Shown in pieces: positions 56,941 through 64,000 of a stretch of DNA of 64,000 nucleotides. A model generated the notes under the pieces. The model was not told the DNA's origin, did no database searches, and saw nothing but the letters and a program-made list of their open reading frames with translations. Made by a program: the position numbers and the translations under genes. Origin of the DNA: Bilabrum cf. latius (taxonomy: Eukaryota > Bigyra: Bicosoecida > Bigyra > Bicosoecida); NCBI GenBank assembly GCA_965178125.1, contig OZ237744.1:1300733-1364732 (forward strand). Direction: 5' to 3'. Each line of letters opens with the position of its first letter. Within the stretch, counting starts at the first letter, position 1.

Positions 56941-59236
56941 TTAACCCTAATGTCCAGATGCAGCCGTAGATTATTTTGCTGAAGGATGGTACTGATACAA
57001 GCCAGGGGCGGGGATAGCTCGTGTCGAACATCAATGCTTGCCAGGCGGTAGCCGAGGCTGTTCGAACTACTTTGGGACCCCGCGGCATGGACAAGCTCAT
57101 CCATGCCGGAGATAGAGTGAGGTTTAGCTAAGACTTCATAGATTTTTGCGATGAGATGCACGCCATATGCTTTGCCCTCCTTCCGTGAGCTTGTACTTGC
57201 ACTCCCTATTGGATTCAACTTCGCAGGTAACTATCAGCAACGACGGTGCGGAGATCATGGGCCTGCTCGATATTGTGCACCCTGCTGCTAAGGTTCTCGT
57301 TGATATTGCCAGGGCGTAGGATGCCGAGATCGGAGATGGCACCACAACTTGCGTGCTGCTTGCCGGCGAGCTGCTGCTCGAGGCCAAGCGATTCATCGAG
57401 GAAGGAGTGCACTCGCAGGTAATCATCAAGGTAAGTGCGACAAAAAGTATCATTATAGTCTGTGTGCCTTGTGCAATTAGCTGCCATACGAACAAATGCG
57501 CATGTCCACGGTGTTTCGCCTCGCAGGGGTACCGCTTGGCTGTCCAGCACGCCCTTGACGTGGTTCGGCAGCTTGCCCTCGGCATCGAGGATGCCGCTGC
57601 GTACAAGAGTGACGGCCCTGCTGCATCAGCTTCTGCCGCTGCGCCTGCTCCTCAGGCCGCCACTGCACCTGCCGCTGCGTCGGGTGCTGGCTCCTCGGTG
57701 GTTCCCGCTGGCAAGTCCACCGGGGCGCGCCGCGCTTTGCTCGAGAAATGCGCCAAGACTGCGCTCAACTCTAAGTTGATTTCCAGGTATCAGGACTTCT
57801 TCGCCCCCATGATAGTGGACGCCATCGAGTGCCTGGGCGAGGACCTGGACCTCTCCATGATCGGCATCAAGAAGGTGGCCGGCGGGTCCGTCACAGACTC
57901 GTTCCTCGTGGATGGTGTGGCGTTCAGGCGGACCTTCTCGTATGCTGGTTTCGAGCAGCAGCCCAAGCGTTTCGCCGAGCCGAAGATCCTGCTGCTCAAC
58001 CTGGAGCTGGAGCTAAAGTCGGAGCGGGAGAACGCCGAGGTGCGGATCGAGGACCCTACCAAGTACCAATCCATCGTGGATGCCGAGTGGGAGATCATCT
58101 ACGACAAGCTCCGCAAGTGCGTCGAGTCTGGGGCCAACGTGATCCTGTCCAAGCAGCCGATCGGGGACCTCGCCACACAATACTTCGCAGACAGGGACGT
58201 ATTTTGCGCCGGGCGCGTGCCGCACGGGGACATGCAGCGCATCGCCAAGGCCACTGGTGCCAGGGTGCAGACCACTGTGCGCGGGCTGGCGGACGATGCG
58301 TGGGTGCTGGGCAAGTGCGAGGTCTTCGAGGAGAAGCAGGTGGGCGCGGAGAGGTACAACATCTTCCGGGGGTGCCCCGAGGCAATGACCGCCACCATGG
58401 TGCTGCGAGGAGGAGCGGAGCAGTTCATCGCCGAAACGGCGCGCTCCGTGCACGACGCCCTGATGATCACCAAGAACTGCGTGCGGTCCTCCAAGATTGT
58501 GGGCGGCGGCGGTGCCATCGAGATGGAGGTATCGAGGCGGTTGCGCGACATGGCCCTGTCCATCGAGGGCAAGCTGCAGCTCGTGGTGCTGGCATTCGCG
58601 AGGGCCCTCGAGGTCATCCCCAGGCAGATCTCGGGGAACGCTGGCTTCGACGCGACGGACATCTTGAACCAGTTGAGGCACAGCCACGCGGGCCATGCCG
58701 GACCCATGCCGGGGGTGGCCGCCAGCGGGAGTGATGCGCGATTTTCGGCGGCCCCCGCGCTGGTGGAGGCTGCTGCGGCTGGTCGCATGGCCACGATGCC
58801 GTCAGCGACTGCCTCCACGGCCGGCGGCTCTGGGGCCTCCGAGAGCAAGGAGAGCGAGGAGGAGCGGGCCATCTCCAAGGGGGGTGCGCAGGGGACTAGC
58901 AAGCCTTCCTCCATGGTATGGGCCGGCGTGGACATCAACCTCGAGGGGGTCTGCGACACGGTCGAGTCTGGGGTGTGGGAGCCGGCGGCCAGCAAGGTGT
59001 CGAGCTTCCAGGCCGCCTGCGAGGCTGCCTGTCTGGTGCTGTCCATCGATGAGACTGTGCGCAACCCGAGGTCCGAGGGGGCCCCTCAGATGGGCGGGCC
59101 TGGCATGGGGGGAGGCGCGGGGATCGGCCGCGGCAAGCCGATGAGTGCTGCCATGGGCGGCGCAGGAATGCGGGGCATGATGGGAGGCGCGGGCGGCAGG
59201 GGCATCCGCGCATTCCAGGGCAAGGGTGGCAAGTGA
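56937..59236 (+). CDS. CCT7: CCT7 (TCP-1 eta), chaperonin subunit
   Basis: Three exons: 56937-57116, 57227-57430 and 57527-59236, with introns of 110 and 96 nt; 697 residues, TGA stop. Group II chaperonin motifs: [65 protein letters not shown] and a Gly/Met-rich tail. Three TAG codons (56967-56969, 57015-57017, 57317-57319) give MQPQIILL, GRGQLVSN and ARAQDAEIGDG; family members carry Gln at the last two, which is the cleanest evidence for UAG=Gln. Two Ala/Ser/Gly-rich inserts, after SDGPAAS and in the region with GHAGPMPG, make the protein about 150 residues longer than usual. The 96-nt intron has no stop and could be mistaken for coding. Confidence 0.96.
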
Positions 59237-59403
59237 GGGTGCCGGCGGCAGTCTCCGGATACCTGGTGCGACTCGCCCAACCCAGGACCTTGATTCTGAT
59301 TGGTGTGCAGCTTACAAGCCTGCTTACCAGTATATATTTAGAACTAAAAAGAGTCGATGTGCTCGCGCATTCTGCCAGTCGCCCCTGCAACGGTCAGCTC
59401 GCC

Positions 59404-60810
59404 TCACGCCGACAGTGCGTCTGCCCCCCACCGCCGCTGTGCAAACCTGTGGACTGCAATCGCGCGCGACGACCTGATGTCTTCTTGCAGCTGTCGCTAA
59501 ACCACGGCGTGGACCACCGCGGCGATCATGAACAGAACAGCGCGGGCGCCGGTCGCCGCTCGGAAAGCCGACACGCGATCGAGTGCTTCAGTTGACTGCG
59601 ACGCTGCCGCATTCGACTGCACCTCTGCGGCAGACTACCCGCTGGCTGCTGAAACGAGGCTCTCCGCTGGACCAGTGAGCAGCGTGGCCAGGTGGCCCCC
59701 GATCAGCAGAAGCAGCACGCTCAGCCGGGCCGCCTGCAGACCCGTGGATGCGGGAGCCACGAAAGCACTGGCAGGGGCTGGGAGCGCGAGCTCGCTGTCA
59801 GCAGGGTCCACGGATCTGCCCTGCGCCATGGCCGCCTGCCTCCTGTCGAATGCCTCCTGCGCCACGGGGAGCGAGCCGGCCGTGCGCAGCGAGGCCGCCA
59901 GCGGGCGGGAGCACAGGCCCATGCTGTGCGCCGCGCCCAGGATGCAAATGGACGCCAGGGTCACGATCACGGTTCGGGCCGTCCCACTGAACAGAGCACT
60001 GGTGCTGATGAAGGCGGCATCGCTGGCCTCCCTGGCAGACACGAGCGCAAGGGCTAGTGCGAACCCAGCCAGCACAGCAGTGCCCAGGTCTGTGGCGCCC
60101 AGCAGTGCCGCCTCGATGCCCATGGACCAGGGCATGCGAAGAGGGCGCCCAAGCACGTCCATGGGGGTCGCGCCCTCGCCTCCTACCCGAGGGGGCGGCG
60201 GGGGAGGCCGGGGCTTGGGCGCTGGCTCCTGCGCCCTCCCACCACGCACGCGCACGAACTTTCCCGTGGCTGCCATTTCTGCGAACAGTGCTTCCCCTTG
60301 ACCTTCCCAAAACCCAGCTCCGGCCTGATTTCCAGCATTGCCGGAAGCCGTGCCGGACCCGTCACCGGCCCGACCTGCAGTTCCAGGTGCAGACGCACCA
60401 GCCGCATGCCCAAGGCTTGGGCCGAACCCATGAGAGGCGGTCCACGTCACAGCAGCTGTGCCCCTGGCACCTGGATCCATGCTTGACGAAGCAGCTGCCC
60501 TTTGGGAGCTGAGTGTCGCCCCTTGCGGTGGCATCGCCGATGAAGCAGTCAACACCAGCGACTGCCCCCGGCTACTGGACGCGAAAGAAGATGCATCGGT
60601 CTACCCAGGAAGAGCTGGTAGATTAAACGACCCATCCACTTGATGATACGGTTTGCCGTCGAAACGAATCGAACCCCCCAGGGGATCAGCAGAGCTGGAA
60701 CCCATGGCCTCTGCCTGCAGTCCAGACTACGCGGTGGATGCCAAAACATCTGAGGCCTCAACCACCAACCTAGGGGCTGCTACTCTGCTGCTACTTAAAC
60801 TCGAACTCAT
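59404..60810 (-). CDS. Multi-pass membrane protein, possibly TMEM237-like
   Basis: 468 residues, ATG 60810 to TGA 59404-59406, with about four TAG=Gln codons. The N-terminal 260 residues are Ser/Ala/Gly/Pro-rich. Hydrophobic segments follow: DLGTAVLAGFALALALVS, ARTVIVTLASICILGAA, LSVLLLLIGGHLATLL and ARAVLFMIAAVVHAVV. A disordered N-terminus plus four late TM segments is the layout of the ciliary transition-zone protein TMEM237, but without residue-level proof. It shares a 135-bp divergent promoter with POC1, a centriole gene, which would fit a ciliary role (inference). Confidence 0.6.
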
Positions 60811-60945
60811 CACGGTCACAGTCTCCAAGCGATCACTTGTGTGGTGCCCAATGGTTCTATCGAAATCCAACGGAAGGCATTTGTGTGTGATGAGTGTAAT
60901 CGCATTTCACGTTGTGTGCAAATCAGTGCAATTTATATCGCCCAC

Positions 60946-62503
60946 ATGTCCGCTAGCACTATACCTACCCTCATACATACATTAAAAGGTCATGTGGGGT
61001 CGATTGAAACGGTCCGGGTCTCACCAGGTGCTGACCAGGTGGCTACAGGGGGAGCCGATGGCAGACTCCTTGTGTTCCATATTAATGGCCCAAGCAAGGG
61101 CCGAGCCTTCAAGTACTCTGGCCATACCGGACCAATCCATGATGTGAAGTTTTCGCCAGGTGGCGATGTGGTTGCTTCAGCTTCAGCAGATCGTACTATT
61201 CGAATATGGAAGAATTCTGTGTGAGTCTGCGTTTGAACCTTTGGGCTACCACCGCCCAATGCTAGTCGCAATCACGCCGTTTAACCCAACAATACGCTTT
61301 GAAGTAAATTGACTTATTCCATTTATCATGCAGCCGGGGTGACTACGTATCAATCAAAGCACACTCAGGGGCTGTGCGTGGGCTGCACTGGTCGTGGGAT
61401 GGAGCTCACCTCCTGAGTTGCTCAGACGACAAGTCCGTCAAATTGTGGGCGCTACCTTCAAGGCGCTTCTAGTGTTCATTTCTTGGTCACACGAACTGGG
61501 TGCGCTCGGCGGCGTTCAACCACGACTCGACAAGTATTGCTAGCGGCTCGGATGACACGAACGTTCGAATCTTTGATGTGGCCACGTAGAAGTGCTCATA
61601 GGTTTTGCGGGAGCATGCAACGTGAGCAATGCGCAGTTAAGCATGTACTGTTAGGTTTCACTGCAAGGAAAAGACGTCTCTTAGACCCTAACTCTCCTTC
61701 TCCACTGCAGCCCTGTGTCCCACGTGGGCTTCCACCCAGACGGCTCCATTGTGGCTGCCAGTGCGGCAGACGGGTCTCTCAAGCTATGGGATGTCCGGGA
61801 CAAGGCCCTATTGTAGCACTATGATGCCCACCAGGGAGCGTGCAGGCAGTTTCAATTCCACCCGAGCGGCAACTTTATCCTCTCCTCGGGAGACGACGGC
61901 GCCGCCCGGATCTGGGACCTGCGAGAGGGGCAGCTGCTCTGCGGGTTGCGAGGGCATGTCGGAAGTGTGAACTCGTGCTGCTTCTCTCCTGATGGGTCAC
62001 TCGCTAGCACAGCTGGCGAAGATGGGTTGGGTATGGTGTGGGATGTCCACCGCCAGCTGGAGGGACGACCACTCAAGGCGACATCGCGACCTGCTGGGGT
62101 CAAGCACCGGCATAGTGGTGAATCGAGTCCAGATCTTGCCCCAAGAGCTGATGACGCAGGCTCAGGCGATGACTTAGGCAAATGCGAGGGCAAAAGTGCG
62201 ATGCCAGGTGCGTCAGCAGCAGCTGGCGGTGCGGGTGATGAAGAAGCTGCTCTCGCTGCCCCTGAAGCAGGAGCACGCTTCGGCCTTGCCGAAGGCACTA
62301 CTGCAGGGGTGGTGCATCAAGGTGCGCGTGTGATCTCCGATGATGCAGTGTCTGACAGCTAGAAAGACCTTGGGGGGCGCATCCTGCAGGAGCTCTCCGG
62401 GATCCATGAGACACTAGCCAGGCTTGAGGCCAGACTGACACACTCCGAGGACAGGCTTGGCGCTGTCGAGCAGGCCATGCAGGCCCGCGGTGCTCTTTCA
62501 TGA
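60946..62503 (+). CDS. POC1: POC1 centriole/basal-body WD40 protein
   Basis: Three exons: 60946-61220, 61334-61621 and 61711-62503, with introns of 113 and 89 nt; 451 residues, TGA. Seven WD repeats are visible, from TLKGHVGSIETVRVSPG to GHVGSVNSCCFSPDG. They are followed by an acidic/Ala linker and the POC1 C-terminal coiled coil (LGGRILQELSGIHETLARLE then LTHSEDRL). TAG at 61814-61816 gives ALLQHYDAH, where the family reads LLQHY; other TAGs give SRRFQCSF and VATQKCSQVL. POC1 stabilises the centriole wall. It is the last gene before the telomeric array, 360 bp away. Confidence 0.95.
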
Positions 62504-62699
62504 TATTCAATGGCTTGCTGTGTTTGCCTTGCGCAAGAGTATTGGTATTGTCCACTTTCGCCCTGACTTGATCGGCTTCTCAGCAAATCCAGAAACCACA
62601 CACGGAACCCCCCCCGGGGGCGGAATTCGGATTCCGGGTGGTACTTCAAGACAGGGTCAAACTTCACGAGGACTACTGGCCAATGCATCTCCGTGCCAG
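62504..62699. other. Unique subtelomeric spacer
   Basis: Short non-coding stretch after POC1 with no recognised element. Confidence 0.5.
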
Positions 62700-62864
62700 C
62701 TTAGGCCGCCCACCATCCACCGCCCCTTCTGCGCATCTCCCCAACCATCTACTCGGCGTGGGCCGGCCCATCCACCGCACCCTCTGCGCATCTCCCAAAC
62801 CACCCACTCGGCGTGGGCCGGCCCATCCACCGCACCGTCTACGCATCTCCCAAACCACCCACTT
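62700..62864 (+). repeat. Subtelomeric 55-bp tandem repeat, three copies
   Basis: Units start near 62700, 62755 and 62810. The second and third are nearly identical (GGCGTGGGCCGGCCCATCCA start); the first is more diverged. The last unit abuts the TTAGGG array exactly. Confidence 0.9.
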
Positions 62865-63500
62865 TTAGGGTTAGGGTTAGGGTTAGGGTTAGGGTTAGGG
62901 TTAGGGTTAGGGTTAGGGTTAGGGTTAGGGTTAGGGTTAGGGTTAGGGTTAGGGTTAGGGTTAGGGTTAGGGTTAGGGTTAGGGTTAGGGTTAGGGTTAG
63001 GGTTAGGGTTAGGGTTAGGGTTAGGGTTAGGGTTAGGGTTAGGGTTAGGGTTAGGGTTAGGGTTAGGGTTAGGGTTAGGGTTAGGGTTAGGGTTAGGGTT
63101 AGGGTTAGGGTTAGGGTTAGGGTTAGGGTTAGGGTTAGGGTTAGGGTTAGGGTTAGGGTTAGGGTTAGGGTTAGGGTTAGGGTTAGGGTTAGGGTTAGGG
63201 TTAGGGTTAGGGTTAGGGTTAGGGTTAGGGTTAGGGTTAGGGTTAGGGTTAGGGTTAGGGTTAGGGTTAGGGTTAGGGTTAGGGTTAGGGTTAGGGTTAG
63301 GGTTAGGGTTAGGGTTAGGGTTAGGGTTAGGGTTAGGGTTAGGGTTAGGGTTAGGGTTAGGGTTAGGGTTAGGGTTAGGGTTAGGGTTAGGGTTAGGGTT
63401 AGGGTTAGGGTTAGGGTTAGGGTTAGGGTTAGGGTTAGGGTTAGGGTTAGGGTTAGGGTTAGGGTTAGGGTTAGGGTTAGGGTTAGGGTTAGGGTTAGGG
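62865..63500 (+). repeat. Telomeric array, 106 TTAGGG units
   Basis: 636 bp of perfect TTAGGG with no variant seen. The G-rich strand runs left to right, the orientation expected at a right-hand chromosome end. Confidence 0.98.
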
Positions 63501-63562
63501 TATCTAATATAAAGTCAGGGACAGGGTCGGGGAAAAAATATTTTCATCTTCATTTTTTTGTC

Positions 63563-64000
63563 GAAAATGTGCCCTCTGCGATCTCAGCAACTAGAATAGG
63601 TATGAAGATGATTCAAACTGTTTTGGGATGGCCTAGGGCCATATCATGGGGCAAATGTTCCCCAGGTTCCGTTTTGACCGCGCGGCGACGATACTGGCTG
63701 ATGAAGATTTACATGCCGAAAATGTGCCCTCTGCGATCTCAGCAACTAGAATAGGTATGAAGATGATTCAAACTGTTTTGGGATGGCCTAGGGCCATATC
63801 ATGGGGCAAATGTTCCCCAGGTTCCGTTTTGACCGTGCGGCGACGATACTGGCTGATGAAGATTTACATGCCGAAAATGTGCCCTCTGCGATCTCAGCAA
63901 CTAGAATAGGTATGAAGATGATTCAAACTGTTTTGGGACGGCCTAGGGCCATATCATGGGGCAAATGTTCCCCAGGTTCCGTTTTGACCGCGCGGCGACG
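63563..64000 (+). repeat. 155-bp satellite repeat, about 2.8 copies to window edge
   Basis: Units start at 63563, 63718 and 63873 with a few substitutions (for example CGCGCGG versus CGTGCGG). It continues past the window. A 62-bp A/T-rich junction with degenerate G-runs (63501-63562) separates it from the telomeric array. Short open frames within it repeat with the unit and are not taken as genes. Confidence 0.93.

Noticed and set aside
1-62503. Massive pseudogenisation or poor sequence quality as cause of the internal stops
   Set aside because: Only TAG, never TGA or TAA, interrupts conserved frames, with no frameshifts; random decay or error would hit all three stops and introduce indels.
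1-62503. TAG = Leu or another amino acid
   Set aside because: At conserved positions in CCT7, POC1 and DRG1 the expected residue is Gln; Leu or Glu fits worse.
1-62503. tRNA or rRNA genes, including the expected tRNA-Gln(CUA)
   Set aside because: I looked for B-box-like words and found no convincing cloverleaf; a covariance-model search would be needed to exclude them.
1-62503. Ciliate origin because of the reassigned stop
   Set aside because: GC-rich coding, CIPK, long low-complexity inserts and retention of UAA as stop do not match typical ciliates; the code alone is not enough to assign the group.
62457-63754. Open frames of Gly-Leu or Arg-Val dipeptides
   Set aside because: They are translation of the TTAGGG array, not genes.
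63563-64000. CRISPR array
   Set aside because: Repeats are 155 bp and directly tandem with no spacers; the host is a eukaryote.

Overview
The window is nuclear DNA from a unicellular eukaryote that I cannot place to phylum. Spliceosomal introns (54-330 nt, GT-AG), mitochondrial presequences, cilium genes (SPAG6/PF16, POC1), CCT7, Rab GDI, a CTLH-complex subunit and a terminal TTAGGG array exclude a prokaryote or organelle. It is GC-rich and compact: about 30 genes lie before position 62,503, many in divergent pairs 85-420 bp apart, with convergent ends as little as 20-30 bp apart.

The main observation is the genetic code. TAG occurs inside almost every gene, on both strands, and reading it as glutamine joins fragments into single full-length proteins. 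In CCT7, POC1, DRG1, Rab GDI and a cupin, TAG falls at or beside positions where the families carry Gln. No gene whose end I can place stops at TAG: nearly all stop at TGA, and two stop at TAA (27395-28669 and 46579-47625). The code inferred is UAG = Gln, with UGA (preferred) and UAA as stops. All CDS calls here use it; a standard-code reading breaks most of these genes.

Layout. 1-5.6 kb: gentisate-dioxygenase-like cupin (off the left edge), mitochondrial HSP70, SPAG6. 5.8-10 kb: CIPK-type kinase, flavin amine oxidase. 10.2-15.7 kb: 1,802-residue low-complexity/coiled-coil protein. 15.7-21.5 kb: MAEA-like CTLH E3 subunit and an unknown helical protein. 21.8-27 kb: type II membrane glycosyltransferase-like protein and a 1,285-residue CHAT protease / P-loop NTPase / SH2-like protein resembling immune (NLR-like) receptors. 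27.4-35.5 kb: aspartyl beta-hydroxylase-like protein, cytidine-deaminase-fold fusion, DRG1 GTPase, cytochrome P450, ABM-domain protein. 35.7-42 kb: WDR74, a basic BAG-like protein, an SR/coiled-coil protein. 42-51.7 kb: toroid-type protein, PIG-L, two NFU iron-sulfur scaffolds flanking a secreted glycoside-hydrolase-like protein, mitochondrial bL9. 51.8-62.5 kb: tetraspan protein, small unknown protein, Rab GDI, TXNDC9, CCT7, multi-pass membrane protein, POC1.

62.5-64 kb is subtelomeric: three 55-bp repeats, 106 perfect TTAGGG units in the orientation of a right chromosome end, then an unexpected 155-bp satellite running off the window.

Functional links: SPAG6 and POC1 imply a motile axoneme and basal body; HSP70, NFU and bL9 imply a respiring mitochondrion; TXNDC9 is a CCT co-factor and sits beside CCT7. 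All identifications come from reading motifs by eye; no database search was run.
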